Source: Brachypodium distachyon (Eukaryota; Streptophyta; Magnoliopsida; Poales; Poaceae). Taken from it: a stretch of 64,000 nucleotides of DNA. Positions 36,453-45,464 of the stretch are shown here, piece after piece. Location: contig NC_016132.3 of assembly GCF_000005505.3 (NCBI RefSeq), positions 51,288,914 through 51,352,913 of the forward strand. The letters run 5' to 3'. Numbering within the stretch: position 1 is the first letter of the stretch; every line of letters starts with the position of its first letter. The position numbers were made by a program, and so were the translations under genes. Under the pieces are notes generated by a model. The model was given only the letters and a program-made list of their open reading frames with translations. It ran no database searches and was not told the DNA's origin.

Positions 36453-37700
36453 TTATTGATCTGTGCGGGGCTGGGACTCAGCCGCCGCATCAAAAGAAGT
36501 ATTACCATCGACATCTCCTCTGGGTTTTTTAGGATCCCTCGGCATATTACCCACTTTACTTGGAGAATTCAGCACAACGTTCCTTTTTGTACCTTGCGGA
36601 TCATCTCCCGAGTTAGCCATTGGAGAGTCACCGATTGACAAGAAGACACGGTCAAGATCCTGGGCCGTAACCTTCTCCCTTGGCTTCTCTACATACCTCG
36701 CATGAGACTGAGCATTGAACTGAAAAACATCCTGCTGCCTATTTTCCCTATTTTTTTGTGGCACTGTAGCTCGATGTCCAGCCTTCCCCTTCCCTATTGG
36801 GTTGCTACTCTCCGATCTAACCTGCTCATCCATCGGCACCGGTCTAGCAGCAGAGGAGCTCTCTTTCTGAACTCTCGGGTTCCCCAACGGGATTTTCTTC
36901 TTGAGTTCCGGAACCCTGATGCTCGCATCAAACTCCCATGATCCATCTGCTTTGCGCGGCAATGGATTCTCACAATGGAGATCTGGGTGTCCCAGTAAGC
37001 CATACGCAAAACAAAAATACGGCAGACGCTCATACTGAATTGCATACTCATCCACTGATTGCCTCCTCAAAGAATTGATCATTATTACCCGTCTCAGCGG
37101 CTTCGTGATATCAATCCAGACCTTTGCACATAAACTCTGTCCCCAACCTCTACCAGTCCCTGACAGATCAATCTTGATCACCTTGCCAACTTGTTTAGCA
37201 ACAAATTCTCCCCTCGCCTCATTCAACCAATTGAAGGGGAAGTTTTGACAACGAATCCAGATCGGCAACTTGTCAAAATTAACTTCACTATGCCGCATAC
37301 TCCACTCAAAATCAGCTAAGATCACCGCATGTTTGCCAATCATCCATGGGGATCCCTCCCAGACACGATCTCTGTCCCATTCTGATTCTAGAGTGGCCAC
37401 AAACATGTTTCTTCCCAATCCTTGGAAAGACAGCCCCCTAGGGTTTCCCCACTGTGGCCGCAAAGGACTACTGATAGTTTGGGTATGGAAGTCATTGATC
37501 GACAACACCTTACCAGCAATCACAATCTTGGATGTCTCTCATGCAACGTGCAGATCATCCATCACCACCACCTACATCTCTTCCGCCGAGAGATTCAAGT
37601 TTCTTAACTTTGCTGACATCTCCTCATCCATCCGACCGCCGGAGTTGCCCCCACCATCCTCCCTCCGCTGCTTCCCCGCTCCATCCTTCTCCAGCACCAT
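36453..37700 (-). pseudogene. LINE ORF1 remnant (DUF4283 plus zinc-knuckle, Gag-like)
   Basis: RNA-binding protein of the LINE. The likely start is the ATG at 37700 (MVLEKDGAGKQRRE), but in-frame TAG and TGA codons at about 37580 and 37543 interrupt it. The open part runs 356 codons from 37523. A DUF4283-type region (GLGRNMFVATLESEWDRDRV...WMIGKHAVIL) precedes a degenerate zinc knuckle, CFAYGLLGHPDLHC, in which the second cysteine is Tyr. ORF1 ends five bases before the ORF2 start. Confidence 0.85.
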
Positions 37701-37879
37701 ACTAGCCGGCTAGAGAGGCGCAGAGAGCTGAGCAGGGGAGGCCCAAGACCGTGCGCACCAGAGATCGTGATCGCCTGGACGCCGCCGCCTCACTCGAACC
37801 CTAGAAAACGATTCGGGAGTTTCCCTTGGTATAAATCAGAGCACGATCGGAGTGCTTAGATTGATGTTGGCCTTCTTCT

Positions 37880-38250
37880 TCTCCCACGTTGGACCGACCT
37901 CCCGGGCTCCCTCACCGCCCGCCGCTGGTACGCCTCCCACGACCCGCTTGTTGTGCGCCCGTTCTGCTGCTGCTTGCCGCCCGCGCTCGCTATGTGCTGC
38001 TGCTGCTGCTTGCTTGTTGTGCCGTCGCTGGTCGCTGCTGCGCTGCTTGCCGTTGGCAGCGATGAGGAGGGCCTCAGGCCTCGGCGGCGGCGGTGGGATG
38101 CGCGGTCATGGGTAGGACGCGCAACGGCAGCGCCGAGGGCGGGAGACGCAACTGCTATGCCGTGCAGTGGCGAGGAACGTCCTCGGCGCCAGCGAGGGTG
38201 AGACCTTGCATCGCGATAGCTCTTAGATGTGGCAAGGGCCTCGGTCCACA
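37880..38250. other. GC-rich interior of the MULE
   Basis: This non-TIR part of the MULE lies between the LINE 5' end and the right TIR. A minus-strand open frame spans it but is low-complexity (Arg/Ser/Gln-rich, with a Gln run from CTG repeats) and includes TIR sequence. Capture of a host fragment is possible but no parent gene is recognised. Confidence 0.4.
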
Positions 38251-38435
38251 TCGGCACTAACATGCGGGGTCCACAGGTTAGAAACATGGTTAATTTCTCT
38301 AACACTCTATTAGGACCTATCTGCAATGGATTAGACCAATAAGTGGTGAAAAGTGCAAAAAATTCGTTCAAGTGATGTTTTGCGCAAAAGTGTGCCCAAT
38401 AGGTGGTGGTTTGTGCAATTTCCTCTGTCAAGAAA

Positions 38436-39478
38436 AGAAAAAGGCTAGCTCAACAACCAATCAAAATCATATTATCTTGCTCGACACCGACCGAGAAGCC
38501 CTACACTGATCGGGAATTTCAGCTCTACTATCCCATATATTCTTATGAAAGCTTTGATAAGACCCTTGGGGAATAATCAACAGTGGTCTTGGGTCTATTC
38601 TTGCATACAGCATCAGCATCAGGGTGGTGAGTGAGTCCAGCACAAGCACACGTGTAGCAGGGGACATGTTGTAGGGCGCGCTCCCCATGCCTCCGGTTCA
38701 TGCAGAGGCTCTGTCTGGCCTCTGGCGCGTTGAGCGGGTGGATGTCTTGTCGGCGTTGTCGATTGCGCCCTCTCTCAGTGGATGTGGCTTCGCATCGCTT
38801 CGCCCTCCTCTCCTCCCGTCGACGAGCCGGATTAACACGCATGCATGCCTCCGGCCAGTCCTGCCCGCGATAGAGAAGGCCCCATGGTGGCCCATCCATC
38901 CTTGCCATGCGCCTTTGATAGCCGGCTACCAAAGGCATAGGAGGCAGAAAGTCAAGCTTACCATTTACTCCATTGTCCGATATGTCGGGTGCCCAGTTTC
39001 CTTTCTGACTCCAGGCCGCAGGGTACCGGCCAAAGGCATTACTAGTGGCTGAACCAAGTTGGACTGATAAATGGCGGAAAATCTGGTTGCTTCAGTCGCT
39101 CCGATGGCTCGTACGTGCTGGAACCACCATTAAGCGCTGTACCGCATGCCACTGCAGCGCGGATTAGAACGCGGCGAGACGTCGTTCAAGGCTTTTGTAA
39201 GCGCGGCGACGCTTTCAGCAGCAATTGCGGGTTACTGGAGCAGTACGCTGGGTCACTCTCGGCATCGGCATCGAGCCATTCGTGGGACAGCGACGCGGGG
39301 GGACATTCCCATCGACCGGCCTTCCATATCTGGTCGCCATCCAGCCACAGCCGCGATGTCGGTGCGATGTCTGCCTATGGTAACTGTGAGAGATTCAACA
39401 TTGCTGCACGCCCTCTTGAGGCGTCGAGATCTGATGCTGTTTCGTGAGCCGCATGTGCACGAGAGGGGCTAGCAGTGT
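38436..39478. other. Spacer left of the segmental duplication
   Basis: Moderately GC-rich sequence with short open frames on both strands. No protein motif or transposon end is recognised. Confidence 0.4.
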
Positions 39479-39599
39479 GGAAACTGAATCTTCCAATTAC
39501 ACTTCAGATTTGTGCTTCTGCCCTCATGGATTTGTGTTTCGGTCATTCGACTGATCTCACCCATTTGATGGTGGCCCCAAGGAGCTACTACTGCACTAT

Positions 39600-40209
39600 C
39601 AGGCGCCGGTCGACCGCGAGCGCGATTGCGCCACCAGGGCGGACAGTGCGCTCGACCGCAGCCGCGAAACGGGACGGGAAGAGCGCGCCGGTGAGCGCCG
39701 CCGGGTCGTCGGAGAGCACGAGGTCGAAGGCATCGTCGAAGAAGGGGAGGTTGTGCGGGTCCGCCCGGCGCACCAGCGGTGGGAAGTCCACGAGATCGAC
39801 GCCGGTGACGTCCCCCACGCCGGCCACGTGGAGCGCGTCCACCGCTTGCCCCGCACCGGCCGCGAGGCAGAGGACGCGGGAGGAGCCACCGAGGAGGCGC
39901 AGGCGCGCAGCGAGACGAGCGGGGCGAGCACCGACGTGGAGAGGGCTGCGTTGTGGCGTCGCCAGCGCGGGGAGGACCGGAGCTTGGCCAGGCGGAGGTC
40001 GGGGTCGACGACGCGGCGCGATGCGGCGTCGCAGGAGGTGCGGGGGAAGGGCGCCAGCGAGAGCGACGAGTAGGCGGGCGAGCCGGCGGCGAAGCAGGAG
40101 GAGCCGAGGAGGACGAGTGGTGGCGGAACAGGTGCCGCAGCGCGGCGGTGGCCACGGCCGCCAGGGCGATCGACACGCGGTTGAGCAGCCGCCGAACGTG
40201 CCAGTCCAT
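39600..40209 (-). pseudogene. Broken methyltransferase-like gene (copy 1)
   Basis: The start MDWHVRRLLNRVSIALAAVA matches copy 2 (MDRHVRRLL...). After HHSSSS the match moves to a second frame (GSPAYSSLSLAPFPRTSCDA), and after LVSLRA to a third (LLGGSSRVLCLAAGAGQAV...LVLSDDPAALTGALFPS). So at least two net frameshifts are present. The match stops at AIALAVDR, where about 390 bp present in copy 2 is missing, removing the last roughly 35 residues. The SAM motif is still legible. This is a recent pseudogene. Confidence 0.85.
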
Positions 40210-40379
40210 GGCTGGCGCGGGCCGATGCTACCGCGACCAGGCAATTGATCACGGCCTGTATGTCTATCTGGGCTTTCGCTCTTGTTGCGAATTGGGGTTT
40301 GTGTTGGGCTTTCGGAATATGGGATGGGCTAACACTTCACTCCCACCCGTCGGCGAAACCCCCATCCGCCGTGTTGCCC

Positions 40380-41771
40380 ATGGCCTCCGCCGCCGCCAAG
40401 GTGGTCGCCGCCGCCGACGCCGCCACCTCCACTCGTGCGCATAGCCTGTCCCGCATCTTCTCCTCCTCCTCGCCAAACGTACAATCACCCAATCCCAATC
40501 CCAAGCCCAAGCCCAAGCCTGAACCCAAAATCATGCGTGCGCCGACACCGAAACCGCCCGCAGCCGACGCTGGCTCCGACGCGGACGACAAGCTCTGGAA
40601 GCCCCTGGGCTATATCATCAAGGGCCTCCTCCGGGAACGCGATCCTGAGAAGCTGGTCTCCGATTTCGTCGCTGCGTCCTCCGCGTCCGCGCGCTTCCGC
40701 GACCGGCACCGCGTGTACGAGATGGCCGTGAGCCGGCTCGCCTCCCTCGGCCGCCAAGACAGCATCGAGACCATACTCGGTGCGCAGAAGCGCTTCCTTG
40801 AGACCTCCAAAGAGGGATTCGCCACGCGCCTCATCGGCCTCTACGGCCGTGCCGCCATGCCAGCCCAAGCTTCCGCGACCTTCCATGAACTCCCCGCGCA
40901 GCTTAAGTGCACCATGACCTTGAACGCCGTTCTCACGGCCTACTACCAAGCCAAGGAGTTTGATGCTCTCGCCACTGCGTTCCAGGAGATCTCGGTCTCC
41001 CACCCCTTGGTTGTCCCCAGCGTATACTCTTACAACATACTCATCAGAGCCCTGTGCCAGAAGCATGACCTCTCGGCCGCCCTCAATGTCATTACGCTGA
41101 TGGAGAAGTGCGGTGTTTTGCCGGATAATATTTCTTTCAACACGCTATTGAATGGGTTTTACCAGAATGGCCGCATGGATGATGCTGAGGCAGTATGGGA
41201 AATGATGAAGGGGTGGAATTTGGAGCCGGACACGAAGTCCTACAACGCGAAGCTCCGGGGTTTGGTTGCAGAAGGGAGGATTGAGGATGCAGTTGCTGTG
41301 GTTGAGAGGATGGAGAAGGAAGGGCCAAAGCCTGATACAGTGTCCTACAATGAGCTAATCCGAGGATATTGCAGTGCTGGAAGGTTAGAGGATGCCAAGA
41401 AGTTGTACGATGGATTGGTAAAAAATGAGTGTGCCCCAAATAGGGGGACATATGAAACTCTCTTGCCACGTCTTTTGCAGGCTGGAGAGCTCGATTGTGC
41501 AGTGAGATATTGCCATGGACTCCTTAGTCCTAATACTAAGAACTGTAGAGTGGATCGTTCTTTGCTTCAGGATGTAGTAACTACATTGGTAGAGGCATCG
41601 AGGGTGGACGAGGCTGCCAAGATTGTTGAGCTAGGGCGGAAGAAGTACTACCTTCGGAAACTTTTGATGCCACATACTGAAGAAGACAACGAAGTGCAAA
41701 CTGAACCTGACGAGGAAGAATCAACATCAGAAGAAAAGGTGTGTGAAGTGGAACAGGAGATTGAAAAATAG
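40380..41771 (+). CDS. P-type PPR protein, organellar, rPPR3-like (copy 1)
   Basis: An intronless 463-residue pentatricopeptide repeat protein. The ATG at 40380 (MASAAAKVVAAADAATS) matches the copy 2 start and gives an Ala/Ser/Arg-rich presumed mitochondrial presequence, then a Lys-Pro run. Helical repeats occupy about residues 110-390. Clear PPR units start at VYSYNILIRALCQ, ISFNTLLNGFYQNG, KSYNAKLRGLVAEG, VSYNELIRGYCSAG and GTYETLLPRLLQAG. The layout and the C-terminal DVVTTLVEASRVDEAAKIVELG block resemble Arabidopsis mitoribosome-associated rPPR3-type proteins, so a mitoribosomal role is inferred. The C-tail is acidic. It shares a spacer of about 170 bp with the divergent broken methyltransferase. 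The frame is fully open. Confidence 0.93.
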   Translation: MASAAAKVVAAADAATSTRAHSLSRIFSSSSPNVQSPNPNPKPKPKPEPKIMRAPTPKPPAADAGSDADDKLWKPLGYIIKGLLRERDPEKLVSDFVAASSASARFRDRHRVYEMAVSRLASLGRQDSIETILGAQKRFLETSKEGFATRLIGLYGRAAMPAQASATFHELPAQLKCTMTLNAVLTAYYQAKEFDALATAFQEISVSHPLVVPSVYSYNILIRALCQKHDLSAALNVITLMEKCGVLPDNISFNTLLNGFYQNGRMDDAEAVWEMMKGWNLEPDTKSYNAKLRGLVAEGRIEDAVAVVERMEKEGPKPDTVSYNELIRGYCSAGRLEDAKKLYDGLVKNECAPNRGTYETLLPRLLQAGELDCAVRYCHGLLSPNTKNCRVDRSLLQDVVTTLVEASRVDEAAKIVELGRKKYYLRKLLMPHTEEDNEVQTEPDEEESTSEEKVCEVEQEIEK

Positions 41772-43198
41772 AACAATTTCATCAGGACCTACTTTCATAG
41801 GTCAGGCTTTGATCTGTGACATTGATGCAAGCCAAATTTCATCATGCCATGTTTTATGTTTCTGTTGCGTTGACCTCATGAAACAAAGATGCAAGTTAAA
41901 GCAATCGTTGCGCTAGTTTAAGAAGGTATTGCTTTATCTTGCTCTTTGCTGTAAGACAGACTGAAAATCCTTCTTTCCATTTTACAGGAGATATGCAGCA
42001 AGTCTTTATTGTTATCTACAGTATCTTGCTTGTGCAGATATTCGTACTGCATGAACGTTGGCTCTTGAATTCAAATGTTGTGACTGTAAGTCTTATTGGA
42101 GTGTCATCTACTTTATGAATATTTCAATTGTTTGGCACTTTTAGTGCAACTGTTAGCTCTGCTATAAAATATTCCAATTTGTTGATCCTTGTTGTTGACT
42201 TGGTACATTCTCTTCAAAGCATAGACTATACAAATGTTATATATGTCATGAAGTTAATAGGTCATTTTTCAATAGTTTGTTAGGTTACTAGCCTGTTAAT
42301 ATATAGGCGGGTTAGTTGTAACTCCATCCCATGATGGATTTGTTGCACAAGCAAGTACCATTTTCATTTGATGTAGTGACCTTTTTTAGTTCTATGAAGT
42401 GAGATTTATTTGGTCAGATAACTAACCAATAGAGCTGTTAACTACACAGGCAAGCACCATATGAAATGGGATAGAATGCGGACTACCAATTTATTACAAT
42501 GGAGATTCTTGATTCCTAAAAGGACGATAGACATTTTCCCTATTGGTTTGTTCTGAGTAAAGGCTGTGTTTTTATGTTGAACCTCAAAACTTATCATTAC
42601 CATATTCCAGGCAAATTCAACGCAAAAATGCAGCGTTTATCAATAGTATGACCCTCAAAATTCTTCCAAGAGTTCGAACTTTGAAATCAACTAATCAAGT
42701 ATGAACACAGATAACCAATGATTTGGTATCTCCCGATTATGTAGGAACATAGGGGTGGCCAACAAGGAGTTTGAAACAGCTGGAAAGTCCTAGTTCAGTT
42801 TTCCTCAAAGCCACCCCTGGTTCGAGCCTGGGTGAGTGGGCTGGTTTGTGCCAAACCTCACCAACCAAGTGGCAATCGCTCTGTTCGATGCTCTCTAGTT
42901 TTATAGGTTAAACCCCATATTTCTTGCATCAATTTGTTACTTTCTTTGTGTTCCTCATAGTTTGGAGTGCAGAGTACTTTTATTTTTTCCGTCATCTGGC
43001 TTTATAAAATTAACCTGGAACTACAATAGCATATCAGACTTTGCCAGTCAGGCCTTCACAGGTTTGTTTCCCGATCTGCAATTCCAAATCTTACTGTTTA
43101 CTGATTTATCACCGGAAACTATGAGAATATATCAAAAGTTGCGTCATTAAGGTCTTCCGCAGGAGTTTTTTTTTCTACAATGTCGGAAGATAACACTT
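41772..43198. other. 3' region of PPR copy 1
   Basis: This aligns along its length with 47839-49175 downstream of PPR copy 2, with small indels. TTTCCATTTTACAGGAGATATGCAGCAA occurs in both and could be a 3' UTR intron acceptor. No further gene. Confidence 0.5.
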
Positions 43199-44238
43199 AT
43201 TTATTTATTTATTTATGGGAAAAGGAATTCCATTAAACTGGCACAGCCAAATCGTTGGCTAGCAAGTTTACAATGAAGTTGGGGACAGTAGCCTTCCAGA
43301 ATGAGTTGTAGGACTCAGAATTTGTACCCAGGTTCGCAAGCTCATGGGCTACATTGTTACAGGTGCGCCCACTGAAGGAGAAATGAAAAGAATCAAAGTT
43401 CAGAATACATAGGCTTCTAGCCTCCCCCACCAGCACGCCTAACACCGATTTGTCATAGTCAGTGCTCTTTAGAGCATGCACCAGGGTTGAAGAATCAGAC
43501 TCCAGAATAATCCTATTTGCCCCAACTCTATTTGCTCCATCTATAGCAGCTAGACAAGCTACATTTGGCTGTGCCAGTCCCAACAGCAACAAAAGCGCCC
43601 ATCATATCGCGGATGACGTAGCCCCAATCGCCAGCATTAGTGTTAATCCATCAAAGTTTATTTTAACATGGTTATCTGGCGGTTTGCTCCACTTCTGAAT
43701 GTCAGGAGGCTTTGCCGGTTTGTTTGAATTTTTTTTCAGAAACAGAGAGTCAACAAGAAGCCTATTCAACTTGATGGCATATCTCTTGTGGTCTTGGAAG
43801 TACCTCCCCTGCATTGGCTTTGTTTCGAACATTCCACCATTCCGACATGAGAGTTACAGCTCTCAGCTGGGTTGTCTTCATCACACTTCCACAACTCCTG
43901 AAGCATGCTATGGGCCGAGTCACAGTGCAACAGATTCTCCCGCGTCTCTCCTGTAGCCAAAATGCTCCAACATTCTGTAACTTTCTTGCATTTTAAGAAA
44001 ATATGCCCCCCATCTTCATTCAGTCTATGGCATACTGGGCACCTAGTGTCCAAGTCCACCCCAAGCTTGTGGATCTCCATTCTATTTACCAAGCTGTTGT
44101 GTGCAAGCCGCCACACAAACATCTGCACCTTTCTAGTGGCGTTAGTGCAAGTTTGCACTAAAACAGCGACAAGTATTTAGGAACGGAGGGAGTAAATTCC
44201 AAATGTGGTTCCAATCAAATTTGACCGTGTTAACACTT
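43191..44238 (-). mobile_element. 5'-truncated LINE fragment plus half a Stowaway MITE
   Basis: An insertion (43199-44230) is flanked by TAACACTT on both sides; copy 2 has a single TAACACTT at 49176-49183, the empty site. On the minus strand it carries a LINE ORF2 end: reverse-transcriptase-linked zinc region (KVQMFVWRLAHNSL, CPVCHRLNEDGGHIFLKC) and RNase H (ILESDSSTLV, CNNVAHELANLG). Frames are shifted at about 43600 and 43800. The 3' tail is (ATAA)n, not poly-A. Upstream in LINE sense it starts with a Stowaway half-element. Confidence 0.85.
44142..44192. mobile_element. Right half of a Stowaway MITE
   Basis: The central palindrome TTAGTGCAAGTTTGCACTAA is followed by AACAGCGACAAGTATTTAGG and GAACGGAGGGAG, then TA. 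The left arm is absent: LINE coding sequence begins right at the centre of the hairpin. Confidence 0.8.
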
Positions 44239-44304
44239 TTCATATTTTTGGAAGCATGATTGTATGTTGACTACTTCATTCTGACTGTAAGTGTTTATGT
44301 TTAG

Positions 44305-44590
44305 ATGGATGAGGTGCTGGCTGGGGTAGCTGAGACCATAAAGAACTTTGCAGTGATCTATCTTGTCGACATCACCGAGGTTCCTGACTTCAACACCATG
44401 TACGAGCTGTATGACCCGTCAACAGTGATTTTCTTCTTCCGCAACAAGCACATCATGATTGATCTTGGGACTGGGCAATGAAAGACAAGCAAGAGTTTGT
44501 TGACATTGTGGGACTGTTTACAGAGGAGCTCCGAAGGGTCATGGTCCGGTGATTGCTCCAAAGGATTACTCGACCAAATACCGTTACTAC
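44305..44590 (+). pseudogene. DIM1/YLS8-like U5 snRNP 15-kDa protein gene fragment
   Basis: The intact family member is a 142-residue thioredoxin-fold spliceosome protein. Here an acceptor (TTTATGTTTAG) precedes MDEVLAGVAETIKNFAVI, then VDITEVPDFNTMYELYD and FFFRNKHIMIDLGTG. The frame then breaks: the family sequence after LGTG (an Asn-rich stretch before WA) is missing, apparently by deletion between two ACTGGG repeats, giving a TGA. A second one-base loss follows in the DIVG region. The family end IAPKDYSTKYRYY-like is readable in another frame (44550-44590) and its stop is TAC. The first exon (about 40 residues) is not found in the window. It is probably a genomic fragment, since the intron boundary is retained. 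Confidence 0.88.
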
Positions 44591-45067
44591 GTTATTTGTG
44601 TATGGCTGCCCATGTGCAGTTTGGTGTACTCTATTCGTTAAAATGCCAGTACTCAGGCATGTGAAACTTGATGCAACTTCTGTCGGCTATCAGAGTGTTG
44701 TGTAACTATATGTATCTATCTTGAATCTTGGTATCTCATAAACCTGTAGTCCATAGAAATAGGATGTGTTATCTATCGGCATGGCCAATAGAACTGGTTG
44801 TTGGTTTGAATCATATATGAATTCCTAAATCCAGGCCTCTAGGGTCATATGTTGTATATGGAATCCACGCTATAATTTCCATTATGTTAGAGGGTCACTT
44901 GCCCCTGTGTTGTTCATGTACTATGTCAATTCAAAGCTGGAATTTCCGAAGCTTGCTTCATATTCGACTCGCCAGTTCCAGTGTTTTCCCCTGTTGTTTT
45001 GAGCGGTGCAATGCTTCTAACTAAGCTTCTGCATCAGACTTGTCGTTTCATAAAGTTCCACTTGAAC
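44591..45067. other. Spacer between duplicated blocks
   Basis: Possibly the former 3' UTR and flank of the DIM1-like fragment. No other feature is recognised. Confidence 0.4.
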
Positions 45068-45464
45068 TGTGGAAGCTAAATCTTCCAATTGCACTTCAGA
45101 TTTGTGCTTCTGCCTTCGTGTTTCGCTAATTCGGTTGATCACACCTATTTGACGTGATGGCCCATTGGCCCCAAGGAGCTAGTATTGCACTATCACCATG
45201 CAATCTTGCAGTCAAGAAGCAAGCAATTATGGTGATTGAATGGAGAACCACGAGTGCATAGCCCATTGTACGGACTAGTGAAGGGAAGATCTGACACCAA
45301 ATCGAAGGATCGTAGTTCCTGCTTAATTTACTCAAGCATCACAACTCAAAGATCCCTAAGCAAGCCTATGTGCATTCTCTACGATATCCTACACGGTGCC
45401 TAAATTCCAACGGATCAAACAGAACAATACTGATACGCTAGGGATGGAACAGTGAGGGATGGAA

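Larger units (their letters stand above)
32926..37877 (-). mobile_element. Degenerate LINE (non-LTR retrotransposon), full ends, internal deletion
   Basis: The element reads on the minus strand from 37865 to 32938, about 4.9 kb. It ends in AATAAAGTTCACGGGTTCCC and a short poly-A. A perfect 12-base target duplication (plus strand GTTGGCCTTCTT) flanks it at 32926-32937 and 37866-37877. The 5' end is therefore defined: minus strand ATCAATCTAAGCACTCC. ORF1 (Gag-like) is followed by ORF2 (endonuclease, reverse transcriptase, zinc-binding region, RNase H). Both are broken and part of the reverse transcriptase is deleted, so the element cannot be autonomous. Confidence 0.92.
32739..38435. mobile_element. 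Mutator-like element (MULE) interrupted by a LINE
   Basis: The element itself is 32749-38425. Its ends GAGAAAATTGCACAAACC and (reverse-complemented) GAGGAAATTGCACAAACC begin terminal inverted repeats of about 165-200 bp. They share GCAAAACA, TTTTTTGCA.TTTTCACCA, TATTGGTCTAATCC and TTGCAGATAG.TCCTAATAG. Ten-base flanks TGTCAAAAAA (32739-32748) and TGTCAAGAAA (38426-38435) differ at one base and fit a Mutator target duplication. Once the LINE is removed, about 760 bp of MULE remains, including a GC-rich interior (37880-38230). No transposase is present, so it is non-autonomous. The family assignment rests on TIR length, the GAGAAAATT start and target duplication length. Confidence 0.8.
39479..44262. 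repeat. Segmental duplication, copy 1
   Basis: The block begins at GTGGAAACTGAATCTTCC and ends near TTTTTGGAAGC. It aligns with 45068-49202 in the same order and orientation: methyltransferase-like gene (-), PPR gene (+), 3' region. Relative to copy 2 it lacks about 390 bp after GCACTATCA (39600), a region that holds the methyltransferase C-terminus. It gained an insertion at 43199-44230. Confidence 0.9.

Noticed and set aside
40245..40379. N-terminal extension of PPR copy 1 to an upstream ATG
   Set aside because: The extension is not present in copy 2, and the ATG at 40380 matches the copy 2 start and gives a normal organelle presequence.
42800..42850. tRNA- or SINE-like B-box (GGTTCGAGCCTGG)
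   Set aside because: No A box at the right distance, no cloverleaf and no poly-A or simple tail; also diverged in the duplicate copy.
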